A stretch of 64,000 nucleotides of DNA from SIG603 sp964369415 (GTDB taxonomy: Bacteria > Bacillota > Clostridia > Oscillospirales > Acutalibacteraceae): contig CAYJFP010000001.1 of NCBI GenBank assembly GCA_964369415.1, forward strand, positions 124,001-188,000, read 5' to 3'. A program made the translations under genes and the position numbers. How positions within the stretch are numbered: the stretch's first letter is position 1; the number at the start of each line of letters is the position of its first letter. Under the pieces are notes generated by a model. That model was given only the letters and a program-made list of their open reading frames with translations, was not told the origin of the DNA and ran no database searches. Positions 1 through 8,122 of this stretch are shown here, piece after piece.

Positions 1-823
1 CTTTTTCATCGGTAAACTTCTGTATCATATTATGATGGCTTGTATCGATAGATATCATGCCCTTTGTGCCCAAAATATTACACTTCATGTCATTTACGCA
101 TGGGTTTGCATTAGGTGTTATCCAACCGTTTTCCATCTGTGCAATTCCACCTTTAGAAAACTCAATAGTGGTTAGATACTCGTCAACCGTGTCAACTCCC
201 ATACCCTTCAAAATTCCACTTCGGCTAACTGCATACACTCTCTTTACCTCATCTTCAAAAAGCCACCTTAAAGTATCTAGGCTATGACTTCCCAAAAACC
301 ACAAAATAGAGGATTTTGCCGCCCATGGAAGTAAGTCTGTCGCTACCCACTTAATATCGTTAAGCCTAAAATAGCCACTGTAAACTTCACCGAGCTCTCC
401 GCTTTTAATACTTTCATACGCACTGTTAAAAGGCGGACTCCATCTATTATGTAAATCTATCATAGCTCTAATGTTATTTCTTTCAAATGCTTCAACCATT
501 TTTGCTACATCTTCTCTGGTTGTAGCAATGGGTTTTTCAACTAGGACATGCTTTTTTGCCTCTGCCGCCATTATTGCCATTTCTGCATGGGCAAAATCTG
601 GAGTGACTATCGCCACAGCATCGCATCCCGACTTTAAAAACATTTCACTATAGTCTTTATACGCATTTGCTATTCCTAGCTTAGACGCCATTGCCTGTGC
701 TTTATCAAAATCTCTGTCGTACACCGCCACAACCTCTGCAAAAGGATGTGAATTATAAATTTTTGCGTGATTTTCGCCCCAAGTACCTGCTCCAATAATT
801 GCAATTTTTAGCTTACTGTTCAT
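1..823 (-). CDS. Gfo/Idh/MocA-family NAD(P)-dependent oxidoreductase, 3' end cut by the window
   Basis: The reading frame starts at an ATG at 823 and is still open at base 1, so about 274 residues are visible and the C-terminus is missing. The N-terminus IAIIGAGTWGENHAK is a Rossmann dinucleotide-binding motif. VEKPIA near residue 95 is the EKP motif whose Lys is catalytic in this family. GSHSLDTLRWL further on matches the conserved substrate-side His region. A typical member is 330-360 residues and oxidises or reduces sugars, inositols or related ketoses; the substrate cannot be told here. A ribosome site (gaaagagg) precedes the ATG. It follows purD on the same strand after 123 bases, so it may be the last gene of the purine transcript, but nothing links it to purine synthesis. 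Confidence 0.85.
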   Translation of the reverse strand, partial: MNSKLKIAIIGAGTWGENHAKIYNSHPFAEVVAVYDRDFDKAQAMASKLGIANAYKDYSEMFLKSGCDAVAIVTPDFAHAEMAIMAAEAKKHVLVEKPIATTREDVAKMVEAFERNNIRAMIDLHNRWSPPFNSAYESIKSGELGEVYSGYFRLNDIKWVATDLLPWAAKSSILWFLGSHSLDTLRWLFEDEVKRVYAVSRSGILKGMGVDTVDEYLTTIEFSKGGIAQMENGWITPNANPCVNDMKCNILGTKGMISIDTSHHNMIQKFTDEK

Positions 824-946
824 ACTTTTCTACCTCTTTCATCAAGTCAAAAATATTATCACACTGCAAACTTCCATTCCGCTTACTCAAACAACTATAT
901 TAAAAATTTACGCTTGTCCTTAAACTATATCACTTTATATTTTAGT

Positions 947-2200
947 TTACTTTCCTATGTCAGTTCTAAAGTGTGCACCCTCAAAGTGAATTTTATCCAC
1001 TGCTGCATAGGCGTTTTTAAGGGCTGTTTCTAGATTTTCTGCTTTTGCAGTTACGCCTAAAACTCTTCCGCCATTTGTCACTATGTTTCCGTTTTCTTCC
1101 TTAGTGCCAGCGTGGTAAACCACGGCATTTTCTACCTGTCCTTTTTCATTAAGACCTGAAATTTCAAGCCCCTTCGGATAAGCCTTCGGGTATCCCGGAC
1201 TTGCCATTACGACACATGCACAAGCTCCGTCTTCCCATTTTATTTCTAAATCAGAAAGTTTATCATCGCATATCGCAAGTAAAATGTCTACCAAATCAGT
1301 TTTGAGCATTGGAAGCACTACTTGAGTTTCAGGGTCGCCAAATCTTGCGTTATATTCGATGACTTTAGGGCCGTTTTGAGTAAGCATAAGTCCAAAATAT
1401 AGACAACCTTTAAACGGTCTATTTTCGCTAATCATCGCATTTATTGTCGGCATAAATATAGTATCCATGCAGATTTTCGCTATTTCATCGGTGTAAAATG
1501 GGTTAGGACTAATCGTGCCCATGCCACCAGTATTTAGGCCTTTATTCCCGTCATATGCCCTTTTATGGTCTTTCGAGCTAATCATCGGCTTGACTGTTTT
1601 CCCGTCCGTAAATGCCAAAACAGAAACTTCTGGGCCTGTTAAAAACTCTTCGATAACGATTTTATTTCCAGATTCGCCGAACATTTTGTCTTCCATGATG
1701 TCTCTTACCGCTTTTTCTGAATCTTCAAAACTCTCGGCAATTATAACGCCTTTACCTAGTGCAAGGCCGTCCGCCTTTACGACAATCGGAAATTTATTAT
1801 TCTCTTTTATAAATTTAATTGCTTCATCGCTGTTGTCAAAAACTTCGTAAAGCGCTGTCGGAATAGCATATTTTTTCATCAAATCCTTTGAGAAAACCTT
1901 GCTGCTCTCAATTTCTGCCGCATTTTTTCTAGGGCCAAAAGTCTTAATTCCAACCGCTTCTACTGCGTCTACCATTCCGCCTGCCAGTGGGTCATCTGGC
2001 GCTACAAAGACCAAATCTATCTTGTTTTCTACCGAAAATTTAACCACCGCTTCATTTCCTATTACATCTACGCATACTGCGTCTTTTGCAATTCCCGCAT
2101 TGCCCGGAGCACAAAATAGCTCTGATACCTTAGGGCTTTCAGCAAGTTTTTTTATTATGGCGTGCTCTCTTCCGCCACTTCCTATAACTAATATTTTCAT
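947..2200 (-). CDS. purD: Phosphoribosylamine--glycine ligase (GAR synthetase)
   Basis: Second step of purine synthesis: ATP-dependent joining of glycine to phosphoribosylamine in the cytosol. At 417 residues it has the normal family length. The start MKILVIGSGGREHAI is the diagnostic PurD N-terminal glycine loop. An ATP-grasp core follows (IVVKADGLALGKGVII near 140; NTGGMGT near 225; EYNARFGDPETQ near 287, which carries the metal ligands). It is the last purine gene of a minus-strand operon and lies 86 bases after the AICAR transformylase gene, separated from it by a strong hairpin at 2233-2268. No irregularity was seen. Confidence 0.97.
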   Translation of the reverse strand: MKILVIGSGGREHAIIKKLAESPKVSELFCAPGNAGIAKDAVCVDVIGNEAVVKFSVENKIDLVFVAPDDPLAGGMVDAVEAVGIKTFGPRKNAAEIESSKVFSKDLMKKYAIPTALYEVFDNSDEAIKFIKENNKFPIVVKADGLALGKGVIIAESFEDSEKAVRDIMEDKMFGESGNKIVIEEFLTGPEVSVLAFTDGKTVKPMISSKDHKRAYDGNKGLNTGGMGTISPNPFYTDEIAKICMDTIFMPTINAMISENRPFKGCLYFGLMLTQNGPKVIEYNARFGDPETQVVLPMLKTDLVDILLAICDDKLSDLEIKWEDGACACVVMASPGYPKAYPKGLEISGLNEKGQVENAVVYHAGTKEENGNIVTNGGRVLGVTAKAENLETALKNAYAAVDKIHFEGAHFRTDIGK

Positions 2201-2232
2201 GTGAACGCTCCTTAGCTTTTCAATTTAATACT

Positions 2233-2268
2233 AGGCTCTAACCATTTATTTTCAAATGATTAGAGCCT
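2233..2268. other. Strong intercistronic hairpin between AICAR transformylase and purD
   Basis: AGGCTCTAA (2233-2241) pairs with TTAGAGCCT (2260-2268). CATTT and AAATG extend the stem to about 15 pairs with one mismatch. A T-rich run follows only on the plus strand (from 2269), so for the minus-strand purine transcript it is not a classic terminator. It is better read as a processing or mRNA-stability hairpin that could set the level of purD relative to upstream genes. Confidence 0.6.
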
Positions 2269-2286
2269 TTATTTTGCATTTTTCTC

Positions 2287-3462
2287 TTAGTGGTGGAAAA
2301 GACGAATTCCGTTGAATACCATTGCAATATCGTATTTATCGCAAGTTTCAATAACATTGTCGTCTCTGATTGAACCGCCTGGCTGAATGATGTATTTCAC
2401 GCCGCTCTTTTTAGCTCTTTCAATGTTATCGCCAAACGGGAAGAACGCATCGCTACCAAGTGTGACATCGCTCATGGTAGAAAGCCACTCTCTTCTCTCT
2501 TCTCTAGTAAATTCTTCTGGTTTTTCAGTGAAGAAGTTCTCCCAAACGCCGTCCATAATCACGTCTTCGCACTCATCGCTGATATAAACATCGATAGTGT
2601 TGTCTCTGTCGGCTCTTCTAATGTCTGCTTTAAATGGTAGGTTTAAGACCTTTGGACATTGTCTTAAATACCAGTTGTCGGCCTTAGTTCCAGCAAGTCT
2701 TGTGCAGTGGATACGGCTTTGTTGTCCTGCACCGATTCCTATTGCTCTACCATCTTTGACGTAGCAAACTGAATTTGACTGAGTATATTTTAAAGTTATC
2801 AAAGAAACTATCATGTCTCTTTTTGCTTCTTCAGAAATCTCTTTATTCTTTGTTGGAATATTAGTGAACATATCATCTGTGATTTTAAGCTCGTTTCTGC
2901 CTTGTTCAAAAGTAATTCCGTAAATTTGTTTGTGCTCTATTGGCATCGGAACATAGTTATCGTCAATTTCAACCACGTTATATGAGCCTTTTCTCTTTTG
3001 CTTTAAGATTTCAAGCGCCTCATCTGTATAACCTGGTGCGATGACTCCGTCGCTTACTTCTCTTGCTAAAAGCAGTGCTGTTTCCTTGTCGCAAATATCA
3101 GAAAGTGCCGCCCAGTCGCCGTATGATGACATTCTATCTGCGCCTCTTGCTCCTGCATATGCAAGCGCTAGTGGCGACAACTCTAAATCATCAACAAAAT
3201 AAATTTTCTTAAGCGTATCACTCATCTCTGTTCCAAGCGCAACGCCCGCTGGACTTACATGTTTAAAGGATGTCGCAGCTGGCAAACCAGTAGCCGCTTT
3301 CAATTCTTTAACAAGTTGATAGCTGTTAAAAGCATCCATAAAGTTTATATATCCTGGTGTTCCGTTTAAAACTTTTATCGGTAATTCTTCGCCGTTTTCC
3401 ATGTAAATTTTTGACGGCTTTTGGTTCGGATTGCAACCGTATTTAAGCAGTAGTTCTTTCAT
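2287..3462 (-). CDS. purH: Stand-alone AICAR transformylase (C-terminal domain of bifunctional PurH as a separate protein)
   Basis: Transfers a formyl group from 10-formyl-THF to AICAR, giving FAICAR, the penultimate step to IMP. The 391 residues contain only the transformylase half: ATSFKHVSPAG near 63-73 holds the Lys-His catalytic pair, GQQSRIHCTRLAGTKAD near 245-262 is a conserved substrate loop, and the protein ends in the classic NGIRLFHH. The MGS-like IMP cyclohydrolase domain that makes ordinary PurH about 510 residues is absent. Its activity is instead supplied by the PurO-family gene immediately upstream, 11 bases away. RBS: aaggaga before the ATG. This split arrangement is known from some Clostridia. 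Confidence 0.93.
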   Translation of the reverse strand: MKELLLKYGCNPNQKPSKIYMENGEELPIKVLNGTPGYINFMDAFNSYQLVKELKAATGLPAATSFKHVSPAGVALGTEMSDTLKKIYFVDDLELSPLALAYAGARGADRMSSYGDWAALSDICDKETALLLAREVSDGVIAPGYTDEALEILKQKRKGSYNVVEIDDNYVPMPIEHKQIYGITFEQGRNELKITDDMFTNIPTKNKEISEEAKRDMIVSLITLKYTQSNSVCYVKDGRAIGIGAGQQSRIHCTRLAGTKADNWYLRQCPKVLNLPFKADIRRADRDNTIDVYISDECEDVIMDGVWENFFTEKPEEFTREERREWLSTMSDVTLGSDAFFPFGDNIERAKKSGVKYIIQPGGSIRDDNVIETCDKYDIAMVFNGIRLFHH

Positions 3463-3473
3463 CTTGATTCTCC

Positions 3474-4187
3474 TTAAGAATTTTTATTGGTGATTTTTGT
3501 GAATTCTTCACCTGTCTTTAAGTCAATATATCTTACAAAAAGAGATACCTTGTTGTCCTCGTTAAGATTAGTCCAAAGCATGTCCGAAAACTCTTCGATT
3601 CCTTTGTTAATCACTATTCTCTTAGGCTCGCCCTCAAAAGAAGGAATTCTTGGGTCTCCGTCACATTTATAAGTGTGGATAAAGTGCCCTATGCCCTTTT
3701 GCGATGTGTAGTCAAAAAAGAATTTTTCGGCGTAGTTTTCATTGCCCTCACATGACTTTAATATAGACATTTTGTAAGTGAAACTCTCGTTTTCAAACTC
3801 TAACATGCCTGAAATTCTAGGTGTGAAATTAGGCGCATCTGGCTCGAAAGTTCTTGTTCTAAGCGCCGTTTCAAAGCTCTCGCCTTTTTCTAAAAACTCA
3901 TAAACTGTATCGGTTTGGTCGCCGTTTGTCACTATTGTTTTATTTTCTATCACTCTTACAGGAGCATAAATTACAAGTGACGGGTCCGAAAGCAATTTCG
4001 GGTCGTGCGCCTGAGTCCTAAGGCCTCTGCCATCTTCTATGAACACACGGTTTCTGCTGTTTACGCTTCTGCCCATGATGAAATATGCAGTCACTGCGTA
4101 TTTTCCACACTCGCTAGTCCCTATTATTATTCCTCTTCCAGGATATGAATTAGTGCTTAATTCTTTTTCAATAAGTAAAGTTTCCAT
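3474..4187 (-). CDS. purO: IMP cyclohydrolase, PurO family
   Basis: Closes the ring of FAICAR to IMP. The 237-residue protein carries the PurO signature near its N-terminus (YPGRGIIIGTSE, then GRSVNSRNR near 50), a family first defined in archaea and unrelated in sequence to the PurH cyclohydrolase domain. It sits directly before the stand-alone transformylase, so the two genes together replace bifunctional PurH. RBS aaaggagc lies 6 bases before the ATG. The upstream neighbour purN is separated by a composite hairpin repeat (4215-4321). Confidence 0.88.
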   Translation of the reverse strand: METLLIEKELSTNSYPGRGIIIGTSECGKYAVTAYFIMGRSVNSRNRVFIEDGRGLRTQAHDPKLLSDPSLVIYAPVRVIENKTIVTNGDQTDTVYEFLEKGESFETALRTRTFEPDAPNFTPRISGMLEFENESFTYKMSILKSCEGNENYAEKFFFDYTSQKGIGHFIHTYKCDGDPRIPSFEGEPKRIVINKGIEEFSDMLWTNLNEDNKVSLFVRYIDLKTGEEFTKITNKNS

Positions 4188-4214
4188 TAATTAGCTCCTT
4201 TATGATATAAATTG

Positions 4215-4321
4215 CCATGTGCAAAACACATATTTGGCTAAAAACTAATGACTAATAGTGAAGAACTTAATAGTCATTCACCATTCACCCTTAGTCTTTA
4301 GTTCCATGCGTTTTCACATGG
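4215..4321. repeat. Composite hairpin repeat, copy A (full form)
   Basis: Three consecutive hairpins. The first is ATGTG/CACAT at 4217-4231. The second is a long imperfect stem with CTAAAaACTAA...GTGAA at 4238-4262 against TTCACCCTTAGTCTTTAG at 4284-4301. The third is CCATGcg/caCATGG at 4304-4321. The same layout recurs at 43038-43133, and core copies occur at 26525-26584 and 37051-37120. The stop codon of purN (4314-4316) lies inside the third hairpin, so the element abuts the purN coding end. Confidence 0.8.
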
Positions 4322-4943
4322 ATGATATTAGTACTTTTCGCCCGTCTACTTTAAGTTTGCCTTCGCAAAACAGTGAAATCGCCTGTTTAAGTAAGACCCA
4401 CTCGGCTTCTTCCATAACTCTTCTTTGCAAAATTTCAGGCGTATCGTCATCTTTAACTTCCACCGATTTCTGCATTATTATTGGGCCTTCGTCGCATAAT
4501 TCGTTTACAAAATGAACTGTCGCACCTGTGAGTTTAACCCCTCTTTTAATCGCTTCTTCGTGCACTTTAAGCCCGTAAAAGCCTTTTCCGCAGAAAGATG
4601 GAATCAAGGACGGATGTACATTTATTATTCTATTGTGGTAATATTTTGAAACGCAGTCGGTGATAATTGTGAGGAATCCCGCCAGTACCACCAACTCTAT
4701 TTTATTCTCTTTTAGAATTTCTAAAAGATTTTCGCTGTACTCTTCGGGCGATGAGAAATTTTTTCTCTCTAAAACTGTAGTCTTTATGCCCGCTTTCTGA
4801 GCTCTTTCAAGCATAAAAACACCCGGTTTGCTAGAAAGCACAAGCTCAATCTTACCATTTTTGATTTCGCCGTTTTTCTCGGCGTCTATAATAGCTTGAA
4901 GATTAGTTCCGCCGCCTGAGCCGAGGACCGCTATCCTTACCAC
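4314..4943 (-). CDS. purN: Phosphoribosylglycinamide formyltransferase (GAR transformylase)
   Basis: Third step of purine synthesis, using 10-formyl-THF. 209 residues, normal length. VLGSGGGTNLQAIIDA at the N-terminus is the phosphate-binding loop. IINVHPSLIPSF near 107-118 holds the catalytic Asn and His, and NELCDEGPI near 144-152 holds the catalytic Asp. The start overlaps the end of purM by 7 bases, indicating translational coupling. The last codons (ISSM, stop) are contributed by the outer hairpin of a dispersed repeat, so the exact C-terminus may differ from relatives. Confidence 0.96.
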   Translation of the reverse strand: MVRIAVLGSGGGTNLQAIIDAEKNGEIKNGKIELVLSSKPGVFMLERAQKAGIKTTVLERKNFSSPEEYSENLLEILKENKIELVVLAGFLTIITDCVSKYYHNRIINVHPSLIPSFCGKGFYGLKVHEEAIKRGVKLTGATVHFVNELCDEGPIIMQKSVEVKDDDTPEILQRRVMEEAEWVLLKQAISLFCEGKLKVDGRKVLISSM

Positions 4944-5971
4944 AGGATTACCCCCTCGTCGCCTTTTACGACTTCACCAAGGTAATATGCTTCTTCGCCG
5001 CTCTCGTTTATCGCCTTTATCACTTCATCTTTTTTGTCGGCTTCAACCGCCATACATATTCCGACACCCATGTTAAACGTGCTGTACATATCCTCTTCAG
5101 GTATGCTACCCGTCTCCATGATTAGCTTGAATATAGGTAAAACTTCTACATTTACCTTTTTAATTTTAGCAGTTTGTCCCTCGTTTAGCATGCGTGGAAT
5201 ATTCTCGTAAAAACCGCCGCCTGTAATATGTGAAATAGCCTTTACAGCGCCTGTTTCTATCGCCGCAAACACTGATTTAACATAAATTTTTGTTGGAGTC
5301 AACAGGGCATCTCCAAGTGTGCCGTTAATTTCTGTATAATGTCTTTTTAGATTTGCTTCATCAGTGCCGAAGACTTTTCTAACAAGTGAAAAGCCGTTTG
5401 AGTGGACACCCGATGACTTAATTCCTATTAAAGCATCGCCCTCTTTTACTTTTGAAGAGTCAATTATTTTCTTTTTGTCAACGATTCCGACGTTGAATCC
5501 AGCTAAATCAAAGTCATCCTCTGGCATAACTCCGGGATGCTCTGCTGTTTCACCGCCTATAAGCGCACAACCTGCTTGAACACAGCCTTCAGCTACTCCC
5601 TTTACTATGTCTGCAATTTTTTCTGGAAAATTTTTTCCGCAAGCTATATAGTCAAGGAAAAAAAGCGGTTTTGCACCACAGCATATGACATCATTTACAC
5701 ACATTGCGACACAGTCTATTCCTATTGTGTCGTATTTTTTCATCTTGTCTGCAATAATAATTTTTGTTCCGACACCATCTGTTCCCGAAACGAGCACTGG
5801 CTCTTCCATCCCGCTTAAATTAGGTGCAAAGAGTCCGCCAAATCCACCGATTCCAGAAACCACACCGTCTATATGAGTTTTCTTTACATGCTCTTTCATA
5901 AGTTCAACCGACTTATATCCCGCCGTAACGTCTACGCCTGCTGATTTGTAACTTTCGCTGAAGTTGTTCAT
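4937..5971 (-). CDS. purM: Phosphoribosylformylglycinamidine cyclo-ligase (AIR synthetase)
   Basis: Converts FGAM to AIR with ATP. Recognised by SYKSAGVDVTAGYKSVELMK at the N-terminus, LVSGTDGVGTKI near 80, IGGETAEHPGVMPEDDFDLAG near 150 and HITGGGFYENIPRML near 250. The chosen start is the ATG at 5971, giving about 344 residues, the usual family length. An in-frame ATG at 6025 would add 18 residues, but those lie in a leader element shared with era (5969-6033), and its Shine-Dalgarno-like AGAAAGG sits almost against that first ATG. The RBS for 5971 is weak, so the choice is probable, not certain. Overlaps purN by 7 bases. Confidence 0.93.
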   Translation of the reverse strand: MNNFSESYKSAGVDVTAGYKSVELMKEHVKKTHIDGVVSGIGGFGGLFAPNLSGMEEPVLVSGTDGVGTKIIIADKMKKYDTIGIDCVAMCVNDVICCGAKPLFFLDYIACGKNFPEKIADIVKGVAEGCVQAGCALIGGETAEHPGVMPEDDFDLAGFNVGIVDKKKIIDSSKVKEGDALIGIKSSGVHSNGFSLVRKVFGTDEANLKRHYTEINGTLGDALLTPTKIYVKSVFAAIETGAVKAISHITGGGFYENIPRMLNEGQTAKIKKVNVEVLPIFKLIMETGSIPEEDMYSTFNMGVGICMAVEADKKDEVIKAINESGEEAYYLGEVVKGDEGVILW

Positions 5972-6033
5972 TTTTATAACCATGTCATGTTTGCCGTACG
6001 CAACTACCGTTTCGCACTCAATCATGCCTTTCT
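5969..6033 (-). repeat. Translation-start leader element shared with era
   Basis: In the minus direction it reads AGAAAGGCATG (6033-6023), GTGCG, AAAC, then ACGGCAAACATGACA (5997-5983), then GGTTATAAAAATGA at the purM start. The same blocks in the same order and near-equal spacing precede era at 25441-25508. The first ATG in both copies opens an in-frame extension that the protein families lack. Confidence 0.7.
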
Positions 6034-6046
6034 ATATTTTTAGGGC

Positions 6047-7276
6047 TTATATCGCCCAATTACCGTTTTTAAAAATCTGTTTTGTGCTTCCATCTTTTAA
6101 ATTAGCCACTATATCCATGTCGTCAGAACCTATCATAAAATCAACATGAATAACCGAGTCGTTAAGACCGAGTTCTTTCATTTCTTCCTTAGTCATCTTT
6201 TCAAATCCGACAATATTGCTTGCATATCCACGCCCTAGCGCAATATGACAGCTAGCATTTTCATCAAACAAGGTGTTGTAATATAGCACGTTAGAATTTG
6301 AAATTGGTGAATCATTCGGAATCAAGGCAAGCTCGCCTATCATAGAAGCGCCCTCGTCCGTAGCTATCATTTTTTCGAGCACATCTTGATTTTTCTCTGC
6401 CTTACAGGAGACAGCCTTGCCGTTTTCAAAAGTTATAGAGAAGTCCTCGATTACTTTTCCTTGATATGAAAGCGGTTTCGTAGAATAAACTATCCCCTCT
6501 GCCTTGCCTTTCATCGGAGTTGTGAACACTTCTTCTGTCGGCAGATTCGGATTGAACCATGTGCCGTCTATCGTAGTATCCATGCCGCCTTTCCAGATAG
6601 CCTGTGGCATTAGGTGACATTTAAAATCTGTTCCTAGTGAATTTTTATAATGAAGATATTCTATCTCCATCGCATTAAGAGCAGCACTCTTTTTTTCTAA
6701 GTTAGCATTATGCTCTGCCCACTCTTTTTGTGGGTCGTTAGAATCCGTAATTCTTACAGATTCTAAAATGCAGTTCCACATTTTTTCTACAGCCTGATTA
6801 GTCCTAAGCTCTGGGAAAACTTTTTTCGCCCATTTGGCACTTGGAACCGCAGCTATAGTCCACTGGTGCTTGTCCTCTGTTGCATCTATATATTTCTTCA
6901 AGACTTTCATCTTTTCGATGTAAACTTTTTGCATTTTTTCGGCATTTACGCCTTTTAACCCAGCTGGGTCGTCGGAAATTATCACGATTCTAGCTGGAAG
7001 AGTGTCCGCCGTAAATCTTGCTTTCTCTTCTTCCCATATTTCAACTCTACTTAGCACAGTCGCAGTCTCGTTTTTATATTTGAGCCTTGTGCTTTCTTGA
7101 CTGGTAAAATCGATTCTTACCCATTTAGCTCCGCTTTTGTAGGCTTCTTCCTGAACCAAGAGCGCAAAATCATGCACATCTACTGAAGCTGAAATTATAA
7201 CGCCTTGTTTCTTTTTTACGTTTACTCCTGTTTTTACTATTAAAGATGCATATTTTTTTAGAATTGCTTTTTTCAC
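6047..7276 (-). CDS. Aminopeptidase, M29 family (AmpS/aminopeptidase T type)
   Basis: Cytosolic metallo-exopeptidase that removes N-terminal residues from peptides. 409 residues, matching the M29 family. The metal-binding residues known for the family are visible in order: Glu in PTEEVFTTP near 248, Glu in IGELALIP near 315, His in ENASCHIALG near 345, and His and Asp in SVIHVDFMIGSDD near 377. It lies between purE and purM on the same strand (21 bases before purM), so it is embedded in the purine operon although it has no known role in that pathway. Its RBS (aatggagc) is supplied by a hairpin element that also precedes two other genes here. Confidence 0.93.
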   Translation of the reverse strand: MKKAILKKYASLIVKTGVNVKKKQGVIISASVDVHDFALLVQEEAYKSGAKWVRIDFTSQESTRLKYKNETATVLSRVEIWEEEKARFTADTLPARIVIISDDPAGLKGVNAEKMQKVYIEKMKVLKKYIDATEDKHQWTIAAVPSAKWAKKVFPELRTNQAVEKMWNCILESVRITDSNDPQKEWAEHNANLEKKSAALNAMEIEYLHYKNSLGTDFKCHLMPQAIWKGGMDTTIDGTWFNPNLPTEEVFTTPMKGKAEGIVYSTKPLSYQGKVIEDFSITFENGKAVSCKAEKNQDVLEKMIATDEGASMIGELALIPNDSPISNSNVLYYNTLFDENASCHIALGRGYASNIVGFEKMTKEEMKELGLNDSVIHVDFMIGSDDMDIVANLKDGSTKQIFKNGNWAI

Positions 7277-7282
7277 ACTGAT

Positions 7283-7322
7283 GCTCCATTCTGCCGCTCT
7301 GCAAGGCTAAATTTTCGGCTTA
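7283..7322 (-). repeat. RBS-bearing hairpin element, copy 1
   Basis: In the minus direction: taaGCCGAAAATTTA, a short insert, then GCGGCAGAATGGAGC. The GGAG acts as Shine-Dalgarno for the M29 aminopeptidase. GCCG pairs with CGGC, and an outer GCTCTGC/GCAGAGC stem encloses it. Related copies are at 9048-9071 and 54870-54909, each just before a start codon. Confidence 0.65.
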
Positions 7323-7408
7323 TCCTTCAAATTATGCAGAGCTTTTTAATAATTTGAAGCAAACTTAACAGAGTGTCTATTAAACACTCTGTACTAAACT
7401 ATTTCTTA

Positions 7409-7909
7409 TCAGATAGCAGCAATTTTTTGTTGGAGTGCTTCATTCTTTTGCATGACTCCATTTACCATCTCTTGCTTTAACATCACTAGTTTTTCTCTAA
7501 GAATTGGATTTTCTGTTGCTAGAATTTGTGTAGCTAAAATAGCCGCATTGTCAGCTCCGTCAATCGCAACTGTAGCAACTGGAATACCAGCTGGCATTTG
7601 AACTGTAGCTAAAAGTGCGTCTAGTCCGTCAAGAGTCGATGATTTTACTGGAATACCGATTACTGGAAGAATGGTGTGTGCCGCTAAAACTCCGCCTAAA
7701 TGCGCCGCTTTACCAGCTGCCGCAATGATTACTCCATAGCCTTTTCCCGCAGCTTTTCTTGCAAACTCGGCGGCTAAATCAGGTGTTCTATGAGCAGACA
7801 TTACTCTAACGTCTACCTCTATTCCAAAATTTTTAAGTCTTTTAACCGCTGGTTCTACTACTGGAAAATCGCTGTCGCTTCCCATTACTATTGCAACTTT
7901 TTTACTCAT
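7409..7909 (-). CDS. purE: N5-carboxyaminoimidazole ribonucleotide mutase
   Basis: Converts N5-CAIR to CAIR. MGSDSDFPVV near the N-terminus and VMSAHRTPD near 40 are the signature loops holding the catalytic His. The start at 7909 follows the RBS AAAGGAG by 8 bases and gives 166 residues, the normal size; longer in-frame starts run into the leader hairpin. It is the first enzyme gene of the purine operon. No purK is seen nearby. Expression is probably controlled in the leader, which has a short ORF and mutually exclusive stems at 7939-8036. Confidence 0.96.
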   Translation of the reverse strand: MSKKVAIVMGSDSDFPVVEPAVKRLKNFGIEVDVRVMSAHRTPDLAAEFARKAAGKGYGVIIAAAGKAAHLGGVLAAHTILPVIGIPVKSSTLDGLDALLATVQMPAGIPVATVAIDGADNAAILATQILATENPILREKLVMLKQEMVNGVMQKNEALQQKIAAI

Positions 7910-7938
7910 AATTATTACTCCTTTAAATAAACAGAATT

Positions 7939-7976
7939 GGCTGTGGATATACCACAGCCTTGGTTTATAATCCACA
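7939..7976 (-). promoter_or_regulatory. Leader hairpin with competing stem before purE
   Basis: A perfect 8-bp stem, GGCTGTGG (7939-7946) with CCACAGCC (7952-7959), lies between the leader ORF and purE. ATCCACA at 7970-7976 can instead pair with TGTGGAT at 7942-7948, so the two structures exclude each other. The upstream partner lies in the last codons of the leader ORF, where a ribosome would cover it. No long U run follows, so control at the purE ribosome site is as likely as termination. Confidence 0.5.
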
Positions 7977-8036
7977 ATTTAAAATACTCATAAAAAAAGG
8001 TATAAAAGTAGTCGTAGATTCTATATTTTTCATCAT
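7965..8036 (-). CDS. Putative 23-residue leader peptide of the purine operon
   Basis: ATG at 8036 (a second ATG follows at once) through TAA at 7965-7967 encodes MMKNIESTTTFIPFF and eight further residues. A strong ribosome site, GGAAGGGG, ends 5 bases upstream, and the promoter at 8075-8103 would place the mRNA start about 30 bases before it. Its final codons form the 5' arm of the alternative stem described at 7939-7976. The peptide is too short to assign by homology. The RBS and position make translation plausible; a role in attenuation is inference. Confidence 0.5.
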   Translation of the reverse strand: MMKNIESTTTFIPFFMSILNCGL

Positions 8037-8074
8037 AAAACCCCTTCCCTTCTAAGCACTTTTTTACAATTTAT

Positions 8075-8103
8075 ATTTTACCCAATTTTTGCTTATTTTT
8101 CAA
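8075..8103 (-). promoter_or_regulatory. Promoter of the purine operon
   Basis: TTGAAA at 8098-8103, a 17-base spacer and TAAAAT at 8075-8080 on the minus strand form a good housekeeping promoter. It lies 39 bases upstream of the leader ORF. No known purine riboswitch was recognised in the roughly 160-base leader. Confidence 0.75.
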
Positions 8104-8122
8104 GGGTTTTACAGTATTTTTT

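Noticed and set aside
4258..4515. 85-residue plus-strand frame opposite purN
   Set aside because: Its start lies in the composite repeat and the body is antisense to purN.
7910..8075. Guanine, PRPP or ZTP riboswitch before purE
   Set aside because: None of the conserved cores could be recognised by eye; the visible features are a short ORF and competing stems.
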